Assembly: GCF_029869925.1 (NCBI RefSeq)
Contig: NZ_CP118605.1
Span: 1,488,001 to 1,552,000, forward strand
Direction: 5' to 3'
Length of the DNA stretch: 64,000 nucleotides
From: Microbulbifer bruguierae
GTDB lineage: Bacteria > Pseudomonadota > Gammaproteobacteria > Pseudomonadales > Cellvibrionaceae
Position numbers and translations under genes: made by a program. Shown here in pieces: positions 55,060 through 63,906 of the stretch (position 1 is its first letter; each line of letters begins with the position of its first letter). Under the pieces are notes generated by a model that worked only from the letters and a program-made list of their open reading frames with translations, made no database searches and was not told the origin of the DNA.

Positions 55060-57261
55060 TTAGTGGTGTACGTCTTTCCAGTACTCGCGATTCAGCAGCC
55101 AGGCGAAGATAAAGAACACCAGAATGAACGCCAGCACATAAAAACCGATACGCTTGCGGGTTTCCGCCATCGGTTCGGCAATGTACTCCATGAAGTTCAC
55201 CAGGTCATAGACCGCCTGATCATACTCCACGTCGGTCATGGAGCCCTTCACCTTGTTTACCTGCAGACTACCACAGCCAGCATCCATAATCGGGTTACCC
55301 ATTTCATCACGTACCACTTTACCGTGATCGCGCTTAGGTCCCGGGGCGCACTCCGGCAACCCCTGTAGCTCCATCAGGACGTGGGGCATACCCACATTGG
55401 GGAACACTTTATTGTTTACACCAGTGGGGCGCGCCTCATCCTTATAAAAGCTGCGCAGATAAGTGTACAACCACTCCGGGGAGCGAGCGCGGGCCACCAG
55501 TGTCAGATCTGGAGGTGTGGCACCAAACCAGACTTTGGAGTCATCCGGCCGCATAGAAATCTGCATCAGGTCGCCGACCTTGTCGTCACCCAACACCAGG
55601 TTCTCCATCATCAACTCGTTGGGAATATCCAGGTCAGTGCCAACGCGCTCCCAGCGGGAAAAGTTGGCACTGTGACACCCCATGCAGTAGTTCACGAAGT
55701 ACTTGGCACCGCGCTGGAGAGAGGACTTGTCATTCAGATCAATATTAATGTGATCCAGCTCGACAGAACTCTCTGCACCCACAGCCTTGATGGGAACAAA
55801 AGCCATCAGCACCACGGCGATGATGCCGCCGAACAGCAGAATGAACGACTTGCTGCCAGATGGACTGGTCACACGGGCAGGTTCCGGGTGCACCACATCG
55901 CGGTTGGTCAGCCACGGCAGCGCAGCAAAGAATACTGCGAATACCAGCGCCAGCAGTCCCACGAACAGGCTCGCACTCCAGTTCACCACGGCCATCCACA
56001 GGAACAGGAAGCCGAAGATGCCACTGACAATCCACGAAGCCAGGCCCTTGCGGGTGTTCGGACTGGTCCAGATCGGCATGGTGACGAAGAAAGCAAAGTA
56101 GAACAGGGTCGCCACCTGCGCCAGGAAGTTACGGCCCGGAGTCGGGGATTTCACACCCAGGTAGCCCAGGATGATAAACACCGCCGCGAATACCAGTAGC
56201 AGCACCTTCGGCAGCACACCCTTGTAGCGGATGGACTTCACCGGGCTCTTGTCGAGCCAGGGCAGTACGAACAGGATCGCAATAGCCGCACCCATGGCCA
56301 CAAGGCCAAGGAACTTCGCGGTCAGCGGGCCAATATCCATGGTCACTGCGCGCAGCACCGCGTAGAACGGGGTGAAGTACCACACCGGAGCAATGTGTTC
56401 AGGCGTCTTCAGCGGGTTAGCTTCTTCGAAGTTGGCATGTTCGAGGAAGAAACCGCCCATTTCCGGGAAAAAGAACACCACTACACAGAAGGCGAACAGG
56501 AATACCGCTACGCCCACCAGATCGTGCACGGTGTAGTAAGGATGGAAGGGAACGCCGTCCAGAGGCACACCGTTTGCATCCTTGTTTTTCTTGATCTCGA
56601 TACCGTCGGGGTTATTCGAACCCACTTCGTGCAGCGCCAGGATGTGCAGCACGACCAGCAGTACCAGTACCAGCGGCAGGGCAATTACATGCAGCGAGAA
56701 AAAGCGTGTGAGGGTAATACCGGAAATCAGGTAGTCACCACGGATCCACTGCACCAGGTCTTCACCGATACCAGGGATTGCACCAAACAGGGACACGATT
56801 ACCTGTGCACCCCAGTAGGACATCTGGCCCCAGGGCAGTACGTAACCCATAAAGGCTTCCGCCATCAGCACCAGATAAATACACATGCCGAAAATCCACA
56901 CCAGCTCGCGCGGCGGCTTGTAAGAGCCGTACATCAGACCACGGAACATGTGCAGATAGACCACCACGAAAAACGCGGAGGCTCCAGTGGAGTGCAGATA
57001 GCGGATAATCCACCCCATATCCACATCACGCATGATGTATTCAACGGAAGCGAAGGCGTTTTCGGCAGACGGATTGAAGCTCATAACCAACCAGATACCG
57101 GTCAGCAGCTGATTCACCAGAACCAGCATGGAGAGCACACCGAAGAAGTACCACAGATTGAAGTTTTTGGGCGCGTAGTACTTGCCCATGTGGGTATCCC
57201 ACGCGCGATAAATCGGCAGGCGCTGGTCGACCCAATCACCCAAAGCGGTTAACCAGTTCAT
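55060..57261 (-). CDS. petBC: Cytochrome b - cytochrome c1 fusion of the bc1 complex
   Basis: One uninterrupted 733-residue frame. Residues 1 to about 465 are cytochrome b: heme ligands H90, H104, H191 and H206, and the Qo motif PVWY at 292-295 (PEWY in mitochondria). Two extra hydrophobic segments precede a cytochrome-b-like tail ending HPEPARVT. Residues 466-496 look like a signal peptide ending KAVGA. Cytochrome c1 follows: CMGCH at 526-530, GMPHVL for the axial Met and a C-terminal anchor near 702-722. The layout recalls Bradyrhizobium fbcH, whose product is cleaved by signal peptidase. Its start overlaps the petA stop. Confidence 0.93.
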   Translation of the reverse strand: MNWLTALGDWVDQRLPIYRAWDTHMGKYYAPKNFNLWYFFGVLSMLVLVNQLLTGIWLVMSFNPSAENAFASVEYIMRDVDMGWIIRYLHSTGASAFFVVVYLHMFRGLMYGSYKPPRELVWIFGMCIYLVLMAEAFMGYVLPWGQMSYWGAQVIVSLFGAIPGIGEDLVQWIRGDYLISGITLTRFFSLHVIALPLVLVLLVVLHILALHEVGSNNPDGIEIKKNKDANGVPLDGVPFHPYYTVHDLVGVAVFLFAFCVVVFFFPEMGGFFLEHANFEEANPLKTPEHIAPVWYFTPFYAVLRAVTMDIGPLTAKFLGLVAMGAAIAILFVLPWLDKSPVKSIRYKGVLPKVLLLVFAAVFIILGYLGVKSPTPGRNFLAQVATLFYFAFFVTMPIWTSPNTRKGLASWIVSGIFGFLFLWMAVVNWSASLFVGLLALVFAVFFAALPWLTNRDVVHPEPARVTSPSGSKSFILLFGGIIAVVLMAFVPIKAVGAESSVELDHINIDLNDKSSLQRGAKYFVNYCMGCHSANFSRWERVGTDLDIPNELMMENLVLGDDKVGDLMQISMRPDDSKVWFGATPPDLTLVARARSPEWLYTYLRSFYKDEARPTGVNNKVFPNVGMPHVLMELQGLPECAPGPKRDHGKVVRDEMGNPIMDAGCGSLQVNKVKGSMTDVEYDQAVYDLVNFMEYIAEPMAETRKRIGFYVLAFILVFFIFAWLLNREYWKDVHH

Positions 57262-57857
57262 GCGGCGCCCTCCTGATCCACACCAATTACGATTACGTCA
57301 TCACCCTCGTAGGAGTATGGAGGCACATCCAGGTTGGTCGGTGCAGGTACACCTTTGTACACCCGGCCGGCCAAATCGTACTTGGAACCGTGACAGGGGC
57401 AGAAAAAACCACCCATCCATTCACTGCCACCGAGGTCTGCAGCGCCGACTTCCGGGCGGTACATTGGGGCGCAACCCAGATGGGTACAGAGGCCGACCAA
57501 AACCAGCGTCTGAGGTTTGATGGCGCGATTTTCAGGGTCTACATAACCAGGCTGTTTGGACTCGGCAGACTTGGGGTCGCGCAGCAATGGATCCACCTTG
57601 GTCAGGTTGTCCAGCGACTCCTGAGTGCGGCGCACTACATAAACCGGCTTGCCCCGCCACTCTACGGTGACCATCTGGCCCGGTTCCAGCTTGCTGATGT
57701 TGTATTTGACTGGCGCGCCGGCGGCTTTCGCCTTGGCACTCGGATTCCAGGAGGCGACGAATGGTACAGCGATCCCCACTGCGCCGGCACCACCCACTAC
57801 GGAGGTAGCGGCAGTCAGGAATCGACGACGCCCCACATTTACACCGTCATCACTCAT
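57258..57857 (-). CDS. petA: Ubiquinol-cytochrome c reductase Rieske iron-sulfur subunit
   Basis: A 199-residue subunit with a twin-arginine signal (GRRRFLTAATS), one membrane anchor, and the [2Fe-2S] motifs CTHLGC and CPCHGS. It is first in the petA-petBC operon. A GGGAG site precedes its ATG. Confidence 0.97.
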   Translation of the reverse strand: MSDDGVNVGRRRFLTAATSVVGGAGAVGIAVPFVASWNPSAKAKAAGAPVKYNISKLEPGQMVTVEWRGKPVYVVRRTQESLDNLTKVDPLLRDPKSAESKQPGYVDPENRAIKPQTLVLVGLCTHLGCAPMYRPEVGAADLGGSEWMGGFFCPCHGSKYDLAGRVYKGVPAPTNLDVPPYSYEGDDVIVIGVDQEGAA

Positions 57858-58290
57858 GACGTATTTCTCCCATCACAGCGCCCCAGGATTAACCGGGACT
57901 GACTGGCCCAAACCCAAAATTACCGGAGATCTTCTGAAAAAAGTCTACACGACCGTGTACGGCGGTGAAGGAGGATATACCGCTGATGGCAGCTGCAGCC
58001 CTGGCGAATCGATACCAGATAGAACAGAGCAACCGCGCAGCAGCAATGCATTCACCACCGCAAATCAGAGACTTAAGACAGAAACTCCCCTACAACTGGT
58101 CCGCCCGCTTGGCTTTAGAACAAAGTAGCCAAACCCCAGGTGCGGGCGGATAGAAATTCGCGCAATGTTAAAGAAAATGCCAAATCGATACAAGGCGAAA
58201 CCCGTAGTGAACGTCGGCAATTCCGCCGCAAACTGGTGACATTTCGTCCACTTCCACTCAACACAAATCAGCGCAGGGACTCCGGCAGAC
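57858..58290. other. Gene-free stretch upstream of petA
   Basis: About 430 nt between the rpsI terminator and petA. It contains the dyad TACACG-AC-CGTGTA at 57946-57959, roughly 90 nt upstream of petA, a possible operator. Frames here have no ribosome binding site or recognisable product. Confidence 0.45.
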
Positions 58291-58316
58291 AAAAAAAAGC
58301 CCGGCAGTTGCCGGGC
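58291..58316 (-). terminator. Intrinsic terminator of rplM-rpsI
   Basis: Minus strand: GCCCGGC (58310-58316) pairs with GCCGGGC (58299-58305) around AACT and is followed by eight Ts. It lies 21 nt after the rpsI stop. Confidence 0.9.
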
Positions 58317-58337
58317 AAGAAAAACTGAAAATTCTGC

Positions 58338-58730
58338 TTAACGCTTGGAGAACTGCGGCTTCTTACGCGCTTTGCGCAGACCGACTTTCTTCCGCTCAAC
58401 GGCACGCGCATCGCGAGTTACGTAGCCAGCTGCACGCAGCGGCTGACGCAGGGACTCGTCGTATTGCATCAGAGCGCGGGTCAAGCCGTGACGGATAGCA
58501 CCCGCCTGGCCGAAGGAACCGCCACCCTTCACAGTGACGTTGATGTCGAATTTTTCGACCATGTCGACCATTTCCAGCGGCTGACGCACGATCATGCGAG
58601 CCACTTCACGACCGAAGTATTCGTCCAGAGTGCGACCGTTAACGCTGATTTTGCCCTCTCCCTGCTGGATGAATACACGAGCAGTGGAGGTCTTGCGGCG
58701 GCCGGTTCCGTAATATTGAGTAGTTGCCAT
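58338..58730 (-). CDS. rpsI: 30S ribosomal protein S9
   Basis: A 130-residue protein starting [20 protein letters not shown] and ending in the conserved basic tail [12 protein letters not shown] that reaches the P-site tRNA. Cotranscribed with rplM, 14 nt upstream. Confidence 0.99.
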   Translation of the reverse strand: MATTQYYGTGRRKTSTARVFIQQGEGKISVNGRTLDEYFGREVARMIVRQPLEMVDMVEKFDINVTVKGGGSFGQAGAIRHGLTRALMQYDESLRQPLRAAGYVTRDARAVERKKVGLRKARKKPQFSKR

Positions 58731-58744
58731 GAGAATGCTTCCGT

Positions 58745-59173
58745 TTAGATCGACAGTTCAATCGGCTGCTGGGCCGCGTGAGGATGTTCGCTACCTTTGT
58801 ACACCTTCAACTTCTTGAACATGGCGCGACCCAGAGGGCCTTTCGGGAGCATGCCTTTAACAGCACTCTGGATAGTGCGCTCAGGCGCCTTGTCGATCAG
58901 CTTCTCAAAGCTGATGGATTTCAGACCACCGGGGTAACCGGAGTGGCTGTGGTAGATTTTGGCTTTAGCCTTATTGCCGGTCACGCGAACCTTCTCGGCA
59001 TTGATCACAACGATGTAATCACCGGTGTCCACGTGGGGCGTATATTCAGGCTTGTGCTTGCCGCGCAGGCGGTGAGCAATCTCGGCGGAAATACGGCCGA
59101 GAGTCTTGTCCGCAGCGTCAACAATGTACCAGTCGCGAGTTACCGCTTCCGGCTTGGCACTGTAAGTCTTCAT
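58745..59173 (-). CDS. rplM: 50S ribosomal protein L13
   Basis: A 142-residue protein, the E. coli length, starting [20 protein letters not shown]. The frame extends four codons further, but the ATG at 59173 matches homologues. It contains [16 protein letters not shown] and [18 protein letters not shown]. Confidence 0.98.
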   Translation of the reverse strand: MKTYSAKPEAVTRDWYIVDAADKTLGRISAEIAHRLRGKHKPEYTPHVDTGDYIVVINAEKVRVTGNKAKAKIYHSHSGYPGGLKSISFEKLIDKAPERTIQSAVKGMLPKGPLGRAMFKKLKVYKGSEHPHAAQQPIELSI

Positions 59174-59193
59174 GTTATAAAACACCTGTATAT

Positions 59194-59212
59194 GGCCTCC
59201 GAAATGGGGGCC
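59194..59212 (-). promoter_or_regulatory. Leader hairpin of rplM
   Basis: On the minus strand GGCCCCC and GGAGGCC pair with one mismatch around a short loop, 20 nt upstream of the rplM ATG. L13 regulates its own mRNA in E. coli; this hairpin is a candidate for that role, which is inference. Confidence 0.4.
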
Positions 59213-59232
59213 GTCCCACGAAAAGAGCGCGA

Positions 59233-59261
59233 ATACTACATAAGCACCCCAGGCTTTTCAA
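59233..59261 (-). promoter_or_regulatory. rplM-rpsI promoter
   Basis: Minus strand: -35 TTGAAA (59256-59261), 17-nt spacer, -10 TAGTAT (59233-59238), about 55-60 nt upstream of the rplM ATG. Confidence 0.6.
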
Positions 59262-59307
59262 GCGGAAAATTGACCAACATCTGACCAGCTGGCCCCGCCC
59301 GCCAGCA

Positions 59308-60444
59308 TCATTCCGGGCGGTGGGGACGCGCCAGGTACTCCGTTGACTGCATCTCCTGCAGGCGGCTGATAGTGCGGGCAAACTCAAAGCGCAGATGGCG
59401 CCCCGCGTAGATCGATTCCACAGGCTCTGCCGCCGATATCACCAGCTTGACGCATCGGTCATAAAATTCATCAACCAAATTGATAAACCTCCGAGCCTGA
59501 CTTTCTGCACGCTCATCCAGACGCGGGACATTCGCCAGAATCACCGTATGGAATTCTCGCGCCAGCTCGATGTAGTCATTCTGCGAGCGCGGGCCATCAC
59601 ACAGCTCGTTAAACTCAAACCAGGCCACGTCATCCGCCAGCTGGGCGGCAACGATGGGGCGCCCCTCAATATCCAGAGCAACCCCTTCCCGCACCTCACA
59701 CCCCTCAACAATCAGGCTGCGGAAAGAGCGCGCGAGACTCGCATCCGCTTCCGCATCCAGAGGACAATGATAGAGCTCCGCCATCTCCAGAGCCCGCAAT
59801 CGGTAGTCCACACCATTGTCCACATTGATGACTTTGGTATGGGTCAGCAACAGATCAATGGCCGGCAGGAAGCGCGCCCGCTGCAAACCGTCTCTGTACA
59901 GGCCCTCAGGCACGATATTGGACGTCGCCACCAAGGTGACCCCGCGCTCAAACAGGGCCCCCAGCAGATTGGCCAGAATCATCGCATCGGTAATATCGGA
60001 AACGAAGAATTCGTCAAAGCACAACACGCGCGCCCGCTCAGCAATGCGGTCCGCGACTTTTTCCAGGGGGTTCTTCTCTCCCGCAAGTACTTTCAGTTGA
60101 CGGTGCACATCGCGCATAAAGCGATGAAAGTGAGTGCGCAGCTTGCGCTCAAAGGGAAGCGCCTCGAAAAAGGCATCCATCAGATAGGTTTTGCCACGCC
60201 CCACGCCACCCCAGAAGTACAACCCCATTTCCGGCGCGCGCCCCTTCTGCCGGGTCCGACGCAGACCCCGCAACCAGCCACGCCGTCCAGGCTCGGCCAA
60301 CAGCCGCTCGTACAAATCCTGCAGCTCGGCCACAGCCGCCTGCTGGGCAGGATCGACAACAAAATCCGGACGCTGCAAATCGCGCTCATAGCGCTGCAGG
60401 GGGGAAAGACGGGAAGATGCCGACTGGCGCTGTTCCATGACCAT
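59308..60444 (-). CDS. zapE: Cell division ATPase ZapE (AFG1-like)
   Basis: A 378-residue AAA-like ATPase. Walker A is in GLYFWGGVGRGKTYLMDAFF, Walker B in RVLCFDEFFVSDITDAMIL. The C-terminal segment RFINLVDEFYDRCVKLVISA is characteristic of AFG1/ZapE. ZapE modulates the Z-ring in E. coli. The start may be either of two ATGs (60444 or 60438). It is divergent from zapG. Confidence 0.93.
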   Translation of the reverse strand: MVMEQRQSASSRLSPLQRYERDLQRPDFVVDPAQQAAVAELQDLYERLLAEPGRRGWLRGLRRTRQKGRAPEMGLYFWGGVGRGKTYLMDAFFEALPFERKLRTHFHRFMRDVHRQLKVLAGEKNPLEKVADRIAERARVLCFDEFFVSDITDAMILANLLGALFERGVTLVATSNIVPEGLYRDGLQRARFLPAIDLLLTHTKVINVDNGVDYRLRALEMAELYHCPLDAEADASLARSFRSLIVEGCEVREGVALDIEGRPIVAAQLADDVAWFEFNELCDGPRSQNDYIELAREFHTVILANVPRLDERAESQARRFINLVDEFYDRCVKLVISAAEPVESIYAGRHLRFEFARTISRLQEMQSTEYLARPHRPE

Positions 60445-60640
60445 CAATTCAGGACCATTCTATATATAGAGAGCTGTGCTCTGGCGACCGGCACTGCCGC
60501 TGATAGCCAGTTGGCGCGCACTTTACCAAATCCGCCACAACTTGACACAAACCACAGCGCAACGCCCCGGCCGTATTGGCGTATAATAAGGGCTTCGTCA
60601 CGGATGGCCGGCGCCATATTTCATTTGAGGAGAAAGTTAC

Positions 60641-61105
60641 GTGCACTCAACTTCGGTTTTGATTCTGGTCGGTGTTATCGGCCTTGCCCTGGGAGCCATT
60701 CTGGCCTTTGTAGCCACTCGCAGCCGCCAGAACAGCGACCGCAGCCAGGAGCTTGAACTGCGCCTGAGGGAAGCCAATGCGCAACTGGAAGACTTCCAGC
60801 TGCAGGTAAACGAGCACTTCGACCAAACTTCTCAACTGGTTCACAACCTGACCCAGAGCTATAAAGAGGTTCACGAATATCTCGCCAACAGCGCGATGCG
60901 CCTTTCCAGCCAGGATATCGGGCGGCAGATGCTGGAAGCCGGGAGTGGCAACCTCAATGAAAGCGCCGAAAACCTCAGCGTACTCCCCCCCAGAGACTGG
61001 GCCCCTAAAGAACCGGGCGCAAAAGGTACCCTGTCGGAGGATTTCGGACTGGAAAAAGAAATCCAGGCAGCAGCTCCTGCCCCGGCCGAAGCCGCTAATC
61101 GCTGA
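60641..61105 (+). CDS. zapG: Z-ring associated protein ZapG (YhcB, DUF1043)
   Basis: A 154-residue protein with an N-terminal membrane helix (about 7-26), then a long coiled-coil (LELRLREANAQLEDFQLQVNEHFDQTS split over residues 38-65) and an Ala/Pro-rich tail. It shows the YhcB block HFDQTSQLVHNLTQSYKEVHEYLA. It starts at a GTG with a GAGGAG site. YhcB/ZapG links division and envelope synthesis. Confidence 0.92.
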   Translation: MHSTSVLILVGVIGLALGAILAFVATRSRQNSDRSQELELRLREANAQLEDFQLQVNEHFDQTSQLVHNLTQSYKEVHEYLANSAMRLSSQDIGRQMLEAGSGNLNESAENLSVLPPRDWAPKEPGAKGTLSEDFGLEKEIQAAAPAPAEAANR

Positions 61106-61131
61106 CACGCCAACGGCCACTCACAAGCGTA

Positions 61132-61176
61132 CGGACACAAAAAAGGCGGGGATCTCCCCGCCTTTTTTTGTGTCCG
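61132..61176. terminator. Bidirectional terminator zapG / sat
   Basis: GGCGGGGA (61145-61152) pairs with TCCCCGCC (61155-61162), flanked by complementary A and T runs and GGACAC/GTGTCC. It offers T-tracts to both convergent genes. Confidence 0.92.
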
Positions 61177-61186
61177 AGACTCCGCC

Positions 61187-62377
61187 TTACAGGCTCTGAT
61201 AGTAATCCATCAGAATCTGGGCCACTTCCGGGCGAGAGAATTCCGGGGGCGGCGCAACGCCGTTACCCAGCATCTCGCGCACCTTGGTGCCGGAAAGCAG
61301 GATAAAGTCTTCTTTACTGTGATCCGGCACGTCCCGCATCATCACCACCCGATTCAGCTTTTTCGAGTAAGCAGTGTGGTCAGCACGGAAAATCTCGATC
61401 TCCAGCGCCCCTTCCGGAACCTTTTCGTCGAAGATAGTCTGCGCATCAAAGGCGCCATAGTAGTCACCCACACCCGCGTGGTCGCGACCGACAATCAGGT
61501 GGCTACAGCCACAGTTTTGACGGAACACCGCGTGCAGCACGGCTTCACGGGGACCAGCGTACAGCATGTCAAACCCGTAACCAGTCACCATCACGGTGTT
61601 TTTCGGGAAGTACTCTTCCACCATTTTGCGGATAGCCGCATCGCGGACATTGGCAGGGATATCACCCGGCTTTAGCTTACCCAGCAACATGTGGATCAGG
61701 ACGCCGTCGGCCTCTACCGCTTCCAGTGCCATTTTGCACAGTTCTTCGTGAGCACGATGCATCGGGTTGCGAGTCTGGAAAGCAACAACCTTGCTCCAGC
61801 CATGCTCCGCGAATTCATTGCGGATTTCCACCGCTGTGCGGAAAGTCTCCGGGAAGTCGGTCTGGAAGTAGCTGTAATTCAGCACCTCAATGGAACCGGA
61901 AATAAGCTGGCGGCCGGCCGCGTTAAAGGTGGCCACACCCGGGTGAGCGCCGTCGAGGGTGCCAAATACCAGCTCGGCAATAGTGTTGACCTGCTCGTCG
62001 GTCACGGTTTCGATGGCTTCCACGTCCATCACCGCCAATACAGGGTTACCCTCGATGTTCGGGTCGCGCAGCGCAACGCGCTTGGCGCCGGCGATCGCAG
62101 AGGCATCCTCTACCATGTTGACGACGGGTACCGGCCAGAACAGGCCGTCGACAGTGTGCATGGACTCCGCCACGCTCAGGGTGTCCGCCAGGTTCATGTA
62201 GCCTTTTAGCGGGTTAAAGTACCCGGCACCCAACATGACGGCATTGGCCGCCGCAGCGGAGCTCACAACGATGGACGGCAGGGACTCTGCCTCCTGTACC
62301 AGCTGGCGATGGCGCTCACCGTCGGATACGAAACGGGGCTGCAATTCGGCACTGCCGTGTGGACGAACCAGGGACAT
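61187..62377 (-). CDS. sat: ATP sulfurylase, single-subunit type (Sat)
   Basis: A 396-residue homo-oligomeric sulfate adenylyltransferase making APS from ATP and sulfate. Motifs: FQTRNPMHRAHEELCKMALE (HxxH-like), VGRDHAGVGDYYGAFDAQ, and the C-terminal ILLSGTKVREMLGNGVAPP. The upstream frame begins at 62425, but MSLVRPHG at 62377 has an AGGAG site. It is unrelated to CysDN, which I recall at the corresponding place in Pseudomonas. No kinase or APS reductase gene is nearby. Confidence 0.95.
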   Translation of the reverse strand: MSLVRPHGSAELQPRFVSDGERHRQLVQEAESLPSIVVSSAAAANAVMLGAGYFNPLKGYMNLADTLSVAESMHTVDGLFWPVPVVNMVEDASAIAGAKRVALRDPNIEGNPVLAVMDVEAIETVTDEQVNTIAELVFGTLDGAHPGVATFNAAGRQLISGSIEVLNYSYFQTDFPETFRTAVEIRNEFAEHGWSKVVAFQTRNPMHRAHEELCKMALEAVEADGVLIHMLLGKLKPGDIPANVRDAAIRKMVEEYFPKNTVMVTGYGFDMLYAGPREAVLHAVFRQNCGCSHLIVGRDHAGVGDYYGAFDAQTIFDEKVPEGALEIEIFRADHTAYSKKLNRVVMMRDVPDHSKEDFILLSGTKVREMLGNGVAPPPEFSRPEVAQILMDYYQSL

Positions 62378-62529
62378 AGATACTCCTGAGATTATTGGGC
62401 AACGTAGCAAAATTTTGAGCAACACATTATACGGATTCCGCGACAGCGACCAAGTAGGCTTTTAACACGGCACCAAAATCGACATCCGGACGGATGGGGA
62501 TACGAGGACCTATAGACACATAAAACACG

Positions 62530-62535
62530 TATAAT
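62530..62535 (+). promoter_or_regulatory. -10 box of the degS-like gene
   Basis: TATAAT, 25 nt upstream of the GTG start. No clear -35 hexamer, so the promoter is likely activator-dependent or extended. Confidence 0.45.
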
Positions 62536-62559
62536 GCCCCGCAAACCAAGGAGCTACTG

Positions 62560-63696
62560 GTGTCTCTACAACGCTTTCTGCAAGACTGGGCCATTCCGGC
62601 CATCATCGGCCTGGCCGTAGCGATCGGGCTGCTACTAATGTTCCCGCATTTACGCGGCCAGAGCGACAAAACGGTCGGTATTCCGGACTTTCATGGTCCA
62701 GCTTCCTATGCCCGCGCGGTCAACCTGGCAGCTCCGGCGGTAGTCAATGTGTTCAGTAAGCGGGCCGTCCGACAACACCCGCTGGCAACCCACCCGCTGT
62801 TCCGGCATCTGTTCGATAACCTGTCCCAGCTTCAGCGCGAGCGCATGCATTCCAACCTGGGCTCGGGGGTCATTGTCGACAGCGCCGGCTACATACTGAC
62901 GAATTACCACGTTATATCCGACGCAAATGAAATAGCGGTGCAGCTCCGCGACGGACGCGCAGCACAGGCTGAGCTCATCGGTTCTGAACCCGATTTTGAC
63001 CTGGCGGTACTCAAGATCGACCTTCCCAACCTGACAGCCATTACCGTGGGAGAGCCGGACAGGGCCCAGGTCGGCGATGTAGTACTGGCGATCGGCAACC
63101 CCTTCGGCGTCGGCCAGACAGTAACTCAGGGCATCGTCAGTGCCACCGGTCGCGACGTCAGCAGTGCCGGCATCGGCAGCCTGCTGCAGAACTTCCTTCA
63201 GACCGATGCCGCGGTAAATCCGGGCAACTCCGGGGGTGCCCTGGTGGATGCCCAGGGCCAGCTGCTGGGAATCAACACCTCGGTTCTGGACCAGAGCGGC
63301 TCCGCCGGCGGCATCAGCTTCGCTATCCCCGCCAACATTGCACTCAAGATCATGCAGGATATTATCGAGTTCGGACGCGTGGTTCCGGGGTGGCTGGGGA
63401 TAGAAGCTCAGGCGCTATCTCCGCGACTGGCCCGCTCCTTTAATCTGGCATCGACCAACGGTGTAATCATCACCACCGTTTACAATCAGGGCCCCGCCCA
63501 GCAGGCAGGATTGAAGCCGGGTGATGTGATTACCCATATCAATTCCGACCCCATCAATGATGGCAAGCATGGAGTCGCCGCTATGGCCGTGCTGAAACCT
63601 GGCGACGTTGTCACTATCACCTATGTGCGCAACGGCACCATACAGCAGACCCAGGCGACGGTATCGGAATCACCAAAGTCCGGTAGCAGGCGTTAG
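62560..63696 (+). CDS. degS: Periplasmic serine endoprotease DegS/AlgW
   Basis: A 378-residue S1C protease with an N-terminal membrane anchor (about 10-30), a trypsin-like domain and one PDZ domain. The catalytic triad lies in LTNYHVISDA (His), SEPDFDLAVLKID (Asp) and NPGNSGGALVD (Ser). DegS-type proteases start the RseA cleavage cascade in the envelope stress response. The single PDZ and adjacency to hisD support DegS/AlgW rather than DegP. GTG start with AAGGAG. Confidence 0.94.
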   Translation: MSLQRFLQDWAIPAIIGLAVAIGLLLMFPHLRGQSDKTVGIPDFHGPASYARAVNLAAPAVVNVFSKRAVRQHPLATHPLFRHLFDNLSQLQRERMHSNLGSGVIVDSAGYILTNYHVISDANEIAVQLRDGRAAQAELIGSEPDFDLAVLKIDLPNLTAITVGEPDRAQVGDVVLAIGNPFGVGQTVTQGIVSATGRDVSSAGIGSLLQNFLQTDAAVNPGNSGGALVDAQGQLLGINTSVLDQSGSAGGISFAIPANIALKIMQDIIEFGRVVPGWLGIEAQALSPRLARSFNLASTNGVIITTVYNQGPAQQAGLKPGDVITHINSDPINDGKHGVAAMAVLKPGDVVTITYVRNGTIQQTQATVSESPKSGSRR

Positions 63697-63856
63697 CGAA
63701 AGCCTGGCCGGACCGGAGATCACAGCCACGGGATAACGAATACAGGCGGGACAGCCGATGCTGGAATCAGGGATAAAACAGATCCCGAACCCCAGATCGG
63801 CAGTGCAAGGAAATCTGGCAAAGAGAAATCTCGCCAAGAATAATATTGCACGAGTA

Positions 63857-63895
63857 TACCCGCCGCTGAAACTTGAGCGATTCAGCGCGGGTACT
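63857..63895. repeat. Hairpin downstream of hisD
   Basis: CCCGCCGCTGAA and TTCAGCGCGGG pair over 11 bp with one bulged C around a 10-nt loop. It lies 12 nt after the hisD stop (minus strand); no T-tract. The rest of 63697-63906 shows nothing. Confidence 0.5.
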
Positions 63896-63906
63896 TCAGG
63901 TTTACC

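Noticed and set aside
60542..60587. TTGACA and TATAAT as a promoter of zapG
   Set aside because: The two hexamers are 34 nt apart, twice the functional spacing.
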